Source of the DNA: RYN-230 sp963851025
Lineage (GTDB): Bacteria; Actinomycetota; Actinomycetes; Streptosporangiales; Streptosporangiaceae
Reading direction: 5' to 3'
Assembly (NCBI GenBank): GCA_963851025.1
Contig: CAWKOA010000008.1
Coordinates: forward strand, 62,001-126,000
DNA: 64,000 nt
Shown here in pieces: positions 51,601 to 60,231 of this stretch (its first letter is position 1; the number at the start of each line of letters is the position of its first letter). The position numbers were made by a program, and so were the translations under genes. Below the pieces are notes generated by a model. The model worked only from the letters and a program-made list of their open reading frames with translations, was not told where the DNA came from and made no database searches.

Positions 51601-53466
51601 GTGACCAGGCTGCGGATCGCCCTTGCCCAGGTGAACTCAACCGTCGGCGACCTGGCGGGAAACGCCGCGACGGTGGTGGAGTGGACCCGCCGGGCCGCGG
51701 ACGCCGGTGCCGACCTCGTCGTGTTCCCCGAGATGATGCTGACCGGCTACCCGGTGGAAGACCTGGCGCTGCGGGACTCGTTCGTGGACGCCTCGATCGC
51801 CACCCTGGAGTCCACGGCGCAGCAACTGGCCGCGGACGGGCTCGGCGGCATCGCCGTCGTCACCGGGTACCTGGGCCGGCGGGCGGGCGGCACGCCGCGG
51901 GTCGGCGAGCCGGTCAGCTCGGCCCAGAACGCGGGCGCGCTGCTGCACGGCGGGGCGGTGGCGGTCACCACGGCCAAGCATCACCTGCCGAACTACGGAG
52001 TGTTCGACGAGTACCGCTACTTCGTGCCCGGGAACCGGCTGCCCGTGGTCCGGGTCCCGGCCCGCGCCAGCGCCAGCACCAGCACCAGCACGGGCACGGG
52101 CACGGGCGGCCCGGCGGAGGCGGTGGACGTGGCCATCGCCATCTGCGAGGACCTGTGGCAGGACGGCGGCCCGGTCGCGGTGACCCGGCAGGCCGGAGCG
52201 GGGCTGCTCGTGGTGCCGAACGCCTCCCCGTACGAGCGGGGCAAGGACCAGGCCCGGCTGGAACTGGTCGTCCGGCGGGCCCGCGAGGCGGGCGCGGCGC
52301 TGGCGTACGTGAACATGATGGGCGGCCAGGACGAGCTCGTCTTCGACGGGGACTCGATCATCGTCGACGCCGAGGGCGGCCTGATCGCCCGGGGACCCCA
52401 GTTCGGGGAGGCGCTGCTGGTCGCCGACCTCGACCTGCCCCCGGCGCCGCCGCTCGCGGGCAGCAGCCCGTCTCCCGACACCCCCGCCGAGGCCAGCGAC
52501 GGCACCGTGATGACCATCCACCGGGTCACCCTGCCCGCCCACCCCGGGCCGGCCGTCCCGCTCCCCCCGCTCCCGGAGCCCGCCATCAGCCCGCGGCTGG
52601 CACCGCGGGCCGAGGTCTACTCCGCGCTGGTCACCGGGGTCCGCGACTACGTGCGCAAGAACGGCTTCCGCTCGGTCATCCTGGGCCTGTCCGGGGGCAT
52701 CGATTCCGCGCTGGTCGCCACGATCGCGGCCGATGCGCTGGGGCCTGACCAGGTGCACGTGGTGCTGATGCCCAGCCGGTACTCCTCCGGTCACTCGGTG
52801 AGCGACGCGGAAGACCTGGCCAAGCGGCAGGGCCTGCACGCCCGCACGGTCCCGGTGGCCGCGATGGTCGGGGCGTTCGAGGACCAGCTGAGCCTGGCCG
52901 GGCTGGCCGCGGAGAACCTGCAGTCACGGGTCCGCGGCGTGATCCTGATGGGGCTGAGCAACGCCGAAGGGCATCTGGTCCTGACCACCGGCAACAAGAG
53001 CGAGCTGGCCACCGGGTACTCCACCCTCTACGGTGACTCGGCCGGCGGCTTCGGCCCGATCAAGGACGTGCTCAAGACGCTGGTCTGGGAGCTGGCCCGG
53101 TGGCGGAACGCGCAGGCGGTGGAGCGCGGCGAGACCCCGCCGATCCCGGAGAACTCGATCACCAAGCCGCCGAGCGCGGAACTGGCGCCGGGACAGCTCG
53201 ACACCGACTCGCTGCCCGACTACGCGGTGCTCGACGCGGTGCTGGACGACTACGTGGAGAAGGACATGGGCGCGGCCGAGCTGATCGCGGCCGGGCACGA
53301 TCCGGAGCTGGTGGACCGGGTCATCCTTCTGGTGGACCGGGCCGAGTACAAGCGGCGCCAGTACCCGCCGGGCCCGAAGATCACGCCGCGCAACTTCGGG
53401 CGCGACCGGCGCCTGCCGATCACGAACCGCTGGCGTGAGCCGCGCCCGGACCGCCGCCCGGGCTGA
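51601..53466 (+). CDS. nadE: Glutamine-dependent NAD+ synthetase
   Basis: Last step of NAD synthesis: amidation of nicotinate adenine dinucleotide using glutamine. It is 621 residues long. The N-terminal nitrilase/CN-hydrolase glutaminase has the triad Glu in VVFPEMMLTGYP, Lys in TTAKHHLPNYGVFDE and Cys in AICEDLWQDGG. The C-terminal synthetase has the P-loop ILGLSGGIDSALVATIAADA and TTGNKSELATGYSTLYGD. A short Ser/Thr/Gly-rich insert (near residue 160, encoded by a hexanucleotide repeat at about 52063-52110) lies in a surface loop before the Cys. The start is GTG 51601, nine bases after the SARP gene. Confidence 0.96.
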   Translation: MTRLRIALAQVNSTVGDLAGNAATVVEWTRRAADAGADLVVFPEMMLTGYPVEDLALRDSFVDASIATLESTAQQLAADGLGGIAVVTGYLGRRAGGTPRVGEPVSSAQNAGALLHGGAVAVTTAKHHLPNYGVFDEYRYFVPGNRLPVVRVPARASASTSTSTGTGTGGPAEAVDVAIAICEDLWQDGGPVAVTRQAGAGLLVVPNASPYERGKDQARLELVVRRAREAGAALAYVNMMGGQDELVFDGDSIIVDAEGGLIARGPQFGEALLVADLDLPPAPPLAGSSPSPDTPAEASDGTVMTIHRVTLPAHPGPAVPLPPLPEPAISPRLAPRAEVYSALVTGVRDYVRKNGFRSVILGLSGGIDSALVATIAADALGPDQVHVVLMPSRYSSGHSVSDAEDLAKRQGLHARTVPVAAMVGAFEDQLSLAGLAAENLQSRVRGVILMGLSNAEGHLVLTTGNKSELATGYSTLYGDSAGGFGPIKDVLKTLVWELARWRNAQAVERGETPPIPENSITKPPSAELAPGQLDTDSLPDYAVLDAVLDDYVEKDMGAAELIAAGHDPELVDRVILLVDRAEYKRRQYPPGPKITPRNFGRDRRLPITNRWREPRPDRRPG

Positions 53467-53490
53467 TCCCCGCCGCCGTGCGCCGGTCAG

Positions 53491-53537
53491 CCGCCGGGGT
53501 GGCCGGCCGCTGGCCGGCCGCCGGGGTGGCCGGCCGC
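53491..53537. repeat. 20-base direct repeat beyond the DUF2891 stop codon
   Basis: CCGCCGGGGTGGCCGGCCGC is found at 53491-53510 and 53518-53537. It lies between the convergent ends of nadE and the DUF2891 gene. A related GGTCAGCCG motif flanks both sides (53485 and 53543), as expected if the DUF2891 3' end had been duplicated. Confidence 0.8.
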
Positions 53538-53544
53538 CGGAGGG

Positions 53545-54597
53545 TCAGCCGAGCATGAGCACGGCGTACCCGGCCAGCCAGTGCTCCAGCTGGTAGTCGC
53601 CGCCGAGCACGTACGGCAGCACCGCCTTGATGTGCTGCCGGGCTGCGGCCACCGCGGGCTCGGCCCGCGGGTCGCCCGGCGGCAGGGCGGCGGCGATCTG
53701 CCGCCAGCACCAGGCCCGGGTGGCGTTCAGGCCGTGCAGCCGGCTGCCCTGCTCCTGGTCCCCGCCGGGATCGCCGGCCACCGCCGGGGTGAACAAGGTG
53801 GCCGGGCGGCCCCATTCGAGCCCGGGCAGGAACATGGACAGCCAGTCGGCGAACTCGGCTCGCGGCAGGACGCGGGCCATCAGCTCCGCCTCGGTCAGGG
53901 CCGGCGAGACGCAGTCGTCGCCCGACGGCTCCCAGTCGGCCGGGTACATGCTGTCCGCGCTGAACCACGCGAGGGCCCGGGCCGCGATCGCGTCGCGCAG
54001 CGCCGGGTCGCCCGCGGCCGCCCTGGCCTCGGCGAAGGGCCAGGCCAGGGAGAGCCCGAAGGCGCTGCCCTGCTCGGTGCCGTAGCGGACCGGGTAGGAC
54101 TGCCCGGGCAGCCAGCCCAGGAAGCCGCCGGCCAGGGCCTCGGCCAGCGGGGCCATGGCGACCGCCCACTTGCGGGCGTCCGGGTTGTCCCAGGTCTGCG
54201 TCTCGTGGACGAGGGCGAGCGCCCAGCCCCAGCCCTGCGGGCGCTCGGCCCGGGCGTCGGTGCTGCCCGCGAACTCGGCCTCGGCGGCCAGCGCCACCGG
54301 AGTGAACTGGGCGCCGAGCGCGGACCGGATCTCGGTCCCGGGTACCGCGCCGGGCACGGCGCGCAGCAGCCGCAGCAGCGTCCAGTGCATCTGGACCGAG
54401 GAGTGCCAGTCGAAGCTGCCGTAGAACACCGGCGTGCGGGCCCGGGGCCGGTAGGGAAAGTCACCGGGGGCGGTCATCGTGTGCTGCATCGCGGCCGGGA
54501 ACTCGTGCCTGATGTTGGCCAGTGCCGCCGCCACGTACCCGGCCGCCTCGGTACGCAGCAGCTCGGCCGACTCCTGCGATAGGTCCACGGTCTGCAA
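53545..54597 (-). CDS. DUF2891 family protein
   Basis: A 350-residue protein with the features of DUF2891: HTMTAPGDFPYRPRARTPVFYGSFDWHSSVQMHWTLLRLL near the N-terminus, HETQTWDNPDARKWA in the middle and YPADWEPSGDDCVSPALTEAELM later. The helical-repeat architecture resembles (alpha/alpha)6 toroids of glycan-active proteins, and FYGSFDWHSSVH-type motifs are strongly conserved, but no activity is known to me. The protein is soluble without signal peptide. It stands alone, convergent with nadE. Confidence 0.82.
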   Translation of the reverse strand: MQTVDLSQESAELLRTEAAGYVAAALANIRHEFPAAMQHTMTAPGDFPYRPRARTPVFYGSFDWHSSVQMHWTLLRLLRAVPGAVPGTEIRSALGAQFTPVALAAEAEFAGSTDARAERPQGWGWALALVHETQTWDNPDARKWAVAMAPLAEALAGGFLGWLPGQSYPVRYGTEQGSAFGLSLAWPFAEARAAAGDPALRDAIAARALAWFSADSMYPADWEPSGDDCVSPALTEAELMARVLPRAEFADWLSMFLPGLEWGRPATLFTPAVAGDPGGDQEQGSRLHGLNATRAWCWRQIAAALPPGDPRAEPAVAAARQHIKAVLPYVLGGDYQLEHWLAGYAVLMLG

Positions 54598-54664
54598 ACC
54601 CTCCTGCCGAGAGGTCCGGCGTGCCCCACGAGATGGATTCCCGGGACCAGGCTCTCCTACCCCC

Positions 54665-55495
54665 CTAGAGTTCGGCGTATCCCGACACGCAGGTAAGGGC
54701 GCCGCCGCCGACCCAGATCTGGCCGTCGGCCTCGCGGAAGATGTGCACCCGCCCGGACCGGCCCAGGGCCGTGCCCTGAGCCGCCACGTACGGCGCGCTC
54801 AGCCGCCCGGTGTCCAGCAGCCACTGCGCCAGCGAGGCATTCAGGCTGCCGGTCACCGGGTCCTCGATCGTCGCGTCGCCGCTGCGGAAGAACGCCCGCA
54901 CCTCGATGGCCTCCGCTGAGCCGGCCGGGTGGAAGCCCGCCACCCCGATGTCCATGTCCACGGCCCCGGGGCGCAGCGCCAGCACGGCCTCCGCGCTGGG
55001 CAGCAGCACGGCCACCCACCCCGGCCCGTTGTCCGCCCAGGCCAGGTCGGTGATAGCGGCCCGGCTGATGCCCAGGAGCGCGGCGATGTGCTCCGCGAGC
55101 GGCTCGTCCACCGGCCCGGACCGGATCAGCGGCGGCGCGGCGAAGGCGAGCCCGGCCGGGACCTGGCGGATCTCGACCAGGCCCGCCCCGCATTCCTGCA
55201 CGAACACCTCAGGGAGAGCCGGTTTCCCGCCGGCTTCCAGCCACGCGTGGCAGGTGCCCAGGGTCGGGTGGCCCGCGAACGGCAGCTCCCGGCTCGGGGT
55301 GAAGATCCGGACCCGGTAGTCCGCCTGCTCGCTGGCTGGCGGGAGCACGAACGTGGTCTCGGACAGGTTGGTCCAGTTGGCGAAGCGCTGCATGTCGCTG
55401 GTGCTCAGCCCGTCGCAGTCGAGCACGACCGCGACGGGATTGCCCCCGAAAGGCGTGGCGGTGAACACATCTACTTCGCGGAAGCGGCGCTGCAT
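54665..55495 (-). CDS. PhzF-family epimerase/isomerase
   Basis: A 276-residue protein of the PhzF fold (diaminopimelate-epimerase-like). VDVFTATPFGGNPVAVV opens it, and the catalytic Glu is in NLSETTFVLPP. The ligand motif is FAGHPTLGT and the C-terminal counterpart is DPVTGSLNASLAQWLL. No other phenazine genes are present, so the substrate is unlikely to be a phenazine precursor. ATG 55495 is chosen because the domain begins there; the open frame runs 33 codons further through a palindrome. A GGAG lies 10 bases upstream. Confidence 0.88.
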   Translation of the reverse strand: MQRRFREVDVFTATPFGGNPVAVVLDCDGLSTSDMQRFANWTNLSETTFVLPPASEQADYRVRIFTPSRELPFAGHPTLGTCHAWLEAGGKPALPEVFVQECGAGLVEIRQVPAGLAFAAPPLIRSGPVDEPLAEHIAALLGISRAAITDLAWADNGPGWVAVLLPSAEAVLALRPGAVDMDIGVAGFHPAGSAEAIEVRAFFRSGDATIEDPVTGSLNASLAQWLLDTGRLSAPYVAAQGTALGRSGRVHIFREADGQIWVGGGALTCVSGYAEL

Positions 55496-55544
55496 ACTCC
55501 CGAGTCTCCCACCCCCCGCAAGCCCATTCCGCGCCCCCACAGCC

Positions 55545-55594
55545 CCGTGATCAACCGATTGGTGCCGCTGGAGCGGCAGCAATCGGTTGATCAC
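55545..55594. terminator. Nested palindrome downstream of the TetR gene
   Basis: CGTGATCAACCGATTG (55545-55560) is exactly complementary to 55579-55594. Between them TGCCGCT (55562-55568) and AGCGGCA (55571-55577) form an inner stem with loop GG, so only one mismatch interrupts a 24-pair hairpin. It lies 61 bases past the TetR stop. It shares the outer GTGATCA/TGATCAC with the element at 37549. Confidence 0.65.
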
Positions 55595-55654
55595 GAACCG
55601 GGGCCGAAGGCTTCTGGGGTTAGTGGAGCTGGGGGGAGCTACGAGGCGTGTGGG

Positions 55655-56356
55655 TCAGCGGGGAGTGAGGCCGGCCAGGAGCTCGTCCACCACGCGCCGC
55701 GCGTACCCGGCCGAGACCCCCTCGGGCTGGTGCTTGCCCCGCCCGATGATCGCGCCCGTCAGCATGAACAGCGCCACCTCGACGTCGATGTCCGGCCGCA
55801 GGTCCCCGGACTCCACCCCGCGGCGCAGCACCGACCGGATGACCTCCCGGCGGGGCTCCACCACGGCCTCGGTGTACCTGGCCATGAGCCGCGGGAACTT
55901 CGCGCCCTCGCCGAGCAGCAGGGCGAACTCCCGGGCCCGGCGGGGGTCCGCGTAGTCGGCGGCCATGGTCTCCATCAGGTCGACCAGGTCGCCGCGGACC
56001 GACTCGCCGCGCGGCTCCGGCAGCGGGGCCTTCAGCGCGGCCAGCGCGTCCAGCAGCAGGTCTTCCTTGCCGGGCCAGCGGCGGTAGATGGTGGCCTTGC
56101 CCACGCCCGCCTTGGCCGCGACCTTCTCGATGCACAGGCCCTCGACGCCGTGCTCCGCGAACACGCAGAGCGCGGCGTCGATGATCGCCCGTTCGGCCTG
56201 CTCGCTGCGCGGGCGGCCCGGGCGGCGCGGCCGGGCCGCGGGGTCCGGGCGGTCCGGCCCGGTCCCCGCGGCCTGCTCAGCCACGGTCTGCTCAGCCGCG
56301 GCCTGCTCAACCACGGCAGTCTGCTCAACGACGGTGTTGGCATGTGATGCGGCCAT
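55655..56356 (-). CDS. TetR family regulator of the adjacent exporter
   Basis: A 233-residue TetR regulator. RAIIDAALCVFAEHGVEG then IEKVAAKAGVGKATIYRRWPGKEDLLLDAL is the HTH. The C-terminal ligand domain begins about residue 110 and includes LRRGVESGDLRPDIDVEVALFML. Residues about 10-35 are an unusual tail of VEQ/AEQ repeats encoded by 15-18-base DNA repeats (about 56262-56340). It starts 4 bases beyond the exporter stop, so exporter and regulator form one operon, probably repressed through the palindrome at 58221. Confidence 0.9.
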   Translation of the reverse strand: MAASHANTVVEQTAVVEQAAAEQTVAEQAAGTGPDRPDPAARPRRPGRPRSEQAERAIIDAALCVFAEHGVEGLCIEKVAAKAGVGKATIYRRWPGKEDLLLDALAALKAPLPEPRGESVRGDLVDLMETMAADYADPRRAREFALLLGEGAKFPRLMARYTEAVVEPRREVIRSVLRRGVESGDLRPDIDVEVALFMLTGAIIGRGKHQPEGVSAGYARRVVDELLAGLTPR

Positions 56357-56360
56357 GGTC

Positions 56361-58098
56361 CTAGCTTTCCACCCCGGCCTCGGCGGCGACAGCCGCCGGG
56401 ACCTCCTCGGCCGCCGCAGCCGGGACAGCCGCGACAGCCGCCCTGGTCCCAGCCGTCTCAGCCTCAGCCGTCTCAGCCTGGGCCGCGGAAGCCTGGGCGG
56501 CCGGGCGGCCCGGCATCCAGACCAGCACGACCAGCGCGCCGATCAGCGTGATCACCGCGGAGATGGCCGTGGTGACGTGCATGGCGTGCACGAACGCGGT
56601 GTCACCGAACTGGTCCAGGCGCAGTCCCGCGTGACCCAGCCGGCTGGCCACGGCCTGGGTGGCCGAGATCGATCCGGTGGCGGCGTTCTTCGCCGCGGCG
56701 GGCACGCCGGTCAGGTGCGGGCTGAGCTGGCCACGGTAGACCTGGGCCAGGATCGAGCCCAGCACCGCTACGCCAAGCGCCCCTGCGACCTGGCGGGCGG
56801 TGTTCGTCAGCGCCGAGCCGGAGCCGGCCCGCTCCCGGGGCACCACGGACATGACGGCCTCGGTGGCCGGCGGCATCACGGTGCCCATGCCCGCGCCCTG
56901 GATGAAGAAGATCACGGCCAGGATCCAGATCGGCGTGCTCACGCCGAGCAGCAGGTAGCCGCCCAGCGCGATCGCCACGGTGATCAGCCCGGTCGCGGCG
57001 ACGGCCTTGGTGCCGTGCCGCCTGACCAGCCGGGCGCTGCGGGGCGCCATCAGCATCTGGCCCGCCGCGAACGGCAGCGTCAGCACGCCCGCGTACAGCG
57101 GGCTGTAGCCACGCACGCTCTGCAGGTAGAAGCTGAGGAAGAAGAGCGCGCCCATCATGCCGAAGAAGACGAGGCCGAGCGCGCCGACCGCGGAGGACAG
57201 CCGCGGGTCGCGGAACAGCTTCACGTCCAGCGACGGGTGCGACAGCCGGGTCTCGTACCAGCCGAACAGGACCAGCACCGCGAGTCCTGCGACCGTGATG
57301 CCGAGCACGTCCCAGTGGATCCAGGAGCCCTTCTCACCGCCCTGGATGATGCCGTACACCACGAGCACCAGCCCGACGATGGACATCAGCACGCCCAGGT
57401 AGTCGATCCGGCCCGGGTTGGGGTTCCGGGACTCCGGGACCAGCAGCAGGATGGCCACCACGCCGGCCGCGGTGAGCGGGACGTTGATCAGGAAGACGCT
57501 GCCCCACCAGAAGTGGGCCAGCAGCAGGCCGCCCACGATCGGGCCGATGGCCACGCCGATGCCGACGGCGGTGGCCCAGATGCCGATGGCCTTGGCGCGC
57601 TCGCGGGGGTCGAACACGTTGGAGATGATGGACAGCGTCTGCGGCATGACGGCCGCCGCGCCGAGGCCCATGGCGGCCCGCGCGAAGATCAGCATGCTCC
57701 GGGCTGCGCGAGTACGCGGTGAGCAGGGAGAACAGGCCGAAGGCCGCCATGCCGAACATCAGCATCTTCTTGCGGCCGATCCGGTCGCCGATCACCCCGA
57801 AGGTGAACAGCAGGCCGGCGAAGACCAGCGTGTAGGAGTTGATGCCCCACTCCAGCTGGCTCTGGCTGGCGCCCAGGCCGACGGGCTTGGGCTCGGCGAT
57901 GGTCTTGAGCGCCACGTTCAGCACCGTGTTGTCGAGCACGATGGCGATGAGGCTGACGACCAGCACGCCGAGGATGGCCCACCGGCGGCGGTAGATCCGG
58001 TCGGCGGCGGTGTCGGCGGCCCGGCTGAGGGCGGCCGGGGCGCCGGACTGGCCCGCGGCCGGCTGGCCCGCGGCGGGCCGTGCGTTGCGGTGATCCAT
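56361..58098 (-). CDS. DHA2-type MFS drug exporter, frame interrupted
   Basis: A 14-helix DHA2 (EmrB/QacA-like) transporter in two frames. The first frame has RRWAILGVLVVSLIAIVLDNTVLNVAL with the conserved motif D, GINSYTLVFAGLLFTFG and GDRIGRKKMLMFGM (motif A). The second frame continues at MLIFARAAMGLGAAAVMPQTLSII, then the motif C-like VGIGVAIGPIVGGLL and the remaining helices. The switch lies at about 57696-57703 (one extra base or two missing). The C-terminal tail is Ala/Glu-rich with short repeats. ATG 58098 has AAGGA five bases upstream. The TetR gene follows directly. Confidence 0.88.
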
Positions 58099-58220
58099 AA
58101 CGTCCTTCTGGTCAGGGGAAGGCCACCACGGACGGCGGCGTTACCCATGTTGCGTGTGATCCGGCAGGCGGCCCCGCCGGGATGGTTCCCGGTGACGCGG
58201 CCGCACACCGGGGAAGCTAT

Positions 58221-58243
58221 CGATACGGAACTAGACCGTATCG
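58221..58243. promoter_or_regulatory. Inverted repeat, probable TetR operator
   Basis: CGATACGG (58221-58228) and CCGTATCG (58236-58243) flank AACTAGA. The 23-base size and position, in the 340-base divergent gap between the exporter (58098) and panB (58439), fit a TetR-family site controlling the exporter operon. I see no other gene in that gap. Confidence 0.7.
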
Positions 58244-58438
58244 TAAAAGATTCCCGGCCCCCAGAGATTTTTTCCGGGCCCGCCATCCCCCCGGCCCCGG
58301 GGCCTGCCCCCGCCGCCGCACGGCCGCGCCGGGCCCGAAACACCGGCGTAACAGGGGCTACCTCCACGGCCCCGCGCATGTCATGATCGAACCGTCCGGG
58401 GACGCCGCAACGGCGCCACGAGACTGGAGGAAACCAGG

Positions 58439-59355
58439 ATGAATGATTTCCCTGGGGGCACCGGGCCGGCCGCGACCGAGACGCGGACCAGCGCACCAGC
58501 CCCCGCCGCCCCGCACGCGGCGGCCACCAGAACCCCAGAGCCCCTGTACGGCGGCCGCGCCACCCGCCGGGTAACCGTCAGCGACCTGGCCAAGGCCAAG
58601 GCCCGCGGCGAGAAGTGGCCCATGCTCACCGCGTACGACGCGCTGACCGCGCACGTCTTCGACGAGGCGGGCATCCCGGTGCTCCTGGTCGGCGACTCGG
58701 CCGGGATGGTCGTCTTCGGTCACGACACGACGATCCCGGTCACCCTGGACGAGCTCATCCCGCTGACCGCGGCGGTGGTCCGCGGCACCAGCCGGGCCCT
58801 CATCGTCGCCGACCTGCCGTTCGGCTCCTACCAGGCGTCGCCCGGGGCGGCGCTCGCGGCCGGGATCAGGTTCCTCAAGGAAGCCGGCGCGCACGCGGTC
58901 AAGCTGGAAGGCGGCCGCCGGGTGGTCCCGCAGGCCGAGGAACTGGTCGCGGCGGGCATCCCGGTCATGGGGCACCTGGGCCTTACCCCGCAGTCGGTCA
59001 ACGTGTTCGGCGGCTACCGGGTGCAGGGCCGCGGCGAGGACGGCGAGCAGCTGCTGCAGGACGCCAAGGCGCTGGAGGCGGCGGGCGCGTTCGCGGTCGT
59101 GCTGGAGTGCGTGCCCGCGGAGCTCGCCGCCCGGGTCACCGGGGCGGTCTCGATCCCGACCATCGGCATCGGGCCGGCCCGGACTGCGACGCACAGGTGC
59201 TGGTCTGGCAGGACATGGCCGGCCTGTCCCCGCGGACGCCCAAGTTCGTCAAGCGCTACGCGGACGTGGCCGGCGTGCTCGGCCGGGCCGCCCAGTCCTT
59301 CGCCGAGGAGGTCACCGGCGGCACGTTCCCGACCGAGGAGTACTCCTATCGCTGA
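58439..59355 (+). CDS. panB: Ketopantoate hydroxymethyltransferase PanB, frame broken near the 3' end
   Basis: First committed step of pantothenate (coenzyme A) synthesis: 2-oxoisovalerate plus methylene-THF. MLTAYDALTAHVFDEAG and LLVGDSAGMVVFGHDTT carry the first Mg-binding Asp. IVADLPFGSYQAS carries the second, HAVKLEGG is the Glu ligand region, and VVLECVPAELA contains the catalytic Glu. After PTIGIG the frame shifts: one G is missing from the run at 59171-59173. The next frame gives AGPDCDAQVLVWQDMAGL and the normal end at 59355. As read, translation would run on to 59428. The 45-residue N-terminal extension before RRVTVSDLAKAK is Ala/Pro-rich. GGAGGA precedes the ATG. Confidence 0.9.
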
Positions 59356-59370
59356 CCCGGCCGCCCGCCC

Positions 59371-59409
59371 GCTGAGGCCCCCGCTGGCCCTGGCCGCCGG
59401 GGCCTCAGC
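59371..59409 (+). terminator. Stem-loop after panB
   Basis: GCTGAGGCCCC (59371-59381) and GGGGCCTCAGC (59399-59409) form an 11-pair stem 15 bases after the panB stop. There is no long T tract, but position and strength fit a terminator. Confidence 0.6.
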
Positions 59410-59535
59410 CAGGCCCGGCCCCGAATGACCCATTCAGGCATATATATCCCTTCCCGCGACTTAGACTGCTGGCGCCAGCTTGGTGCGCGGAAATCCCCGG
59501 GGGGTCTGCGCGGCATCCCCCCGGAGGGTCATTTG

Positions 59536-60231
59536 ATGAGGCGCAGACCGGTCCTGCTGCCGGTATCGGCGTTCGCGGCCGGCCTCGTCCTGGCCATCAC
59601 CGGCTGCGCCACCGGGGGAAGCCGGTCCACCCAGGCGGAGCAGGCCATGTACGCCGCCGTGAGCAAGCCGGCCGTCACGGCCGCCGCACTCCCGGCCGGC
59701 CAGAAGTGGGCCGGCGGCCCGGCCCAGGGTGTGCGGCTGGCTATCCCCGGCCACTGGATCACGGTGCCCCAGGCGGGCCGCCCTGGCGCGCTGCACGCGG
59801 TCGGCCTCGGCCGGCTCAAGCCGTCCGTCCTGGATGCGGTCGTGCCAGGCTGGGACAGCCCCGGCGCGGTGACCCTGGCCGATCCCGGCTCCTCCGGCGA
59901 CCAGGCCGTCATGTCGCTAATCTGCGCAGCTGCCCACCTGCCCCCGGGCACCAACGCGCTGACCGGCCTGAACACGCTGGCCGAGCAGGAGTTCACGGCC
60001 ATCAACTCCAGCAACGCCCAGCTCGGCCAGACCAGCGTGGACGGGCACCCCGCGGTGCTGGTCTACAACCAGATGAGCGTGGGCACGGCCAACGTCACCG
60101 CGCTGCAGTACGCGATCGCGGCGCCGGGCGGGCGGACCTGCTACGTCACGCTGGCCACCGAGAAGCAGGTGCCCTTCGAGCCGGTCTTCTCCCGGCTGCG
60201 GCCGGGGATCCAGGTGCTAGGCGCCGCCTGA
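59536..60231 (+). CDS. Secreted lipoprotein of unknown function
   Basis: A 231-residue precursor with a lipoprotein signal: MRRRPVLLPVSAF, a hydrophobic stretch, and the lipobox AITGC with the lipidated Cys at residue 23. The mature part contains GVRLAIPGHWITV and LGRLKPSVLDAVVPGW. It also has QTSVDGHPAVLVYNQM and VFSRLRPGIQVL, a pattern of small extracytoplasmic beta-sheet proteins without a named function. ATG 59536 is chosen since GGAGGG lies 7 bases upstream and the signal peptide starts there. Its end overlaps the convergent Clp-N gene by 15 bases. Confidence 0.8.
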   Translation: MRRRPVLLPVSAFAAGLVLAITGCATGGSRSTQAEQAMYAAVSKPAVTAAALPAGQKWAGGPAQGVRLAIPGHWITVPQAGRPGALHAVGLGRLKPSVLDAVVPGWDSPGAVTLADPGSSGDQAVMSLICAAAHLPPGTNALTGLNTLAEQEFTAINSSNAQLGQTSVDGHPAVLVYNQMSVGTANVTALQYAIAAPGGRTCYVTLATEKQVPFEPVFSRLRPGIQVLGAA

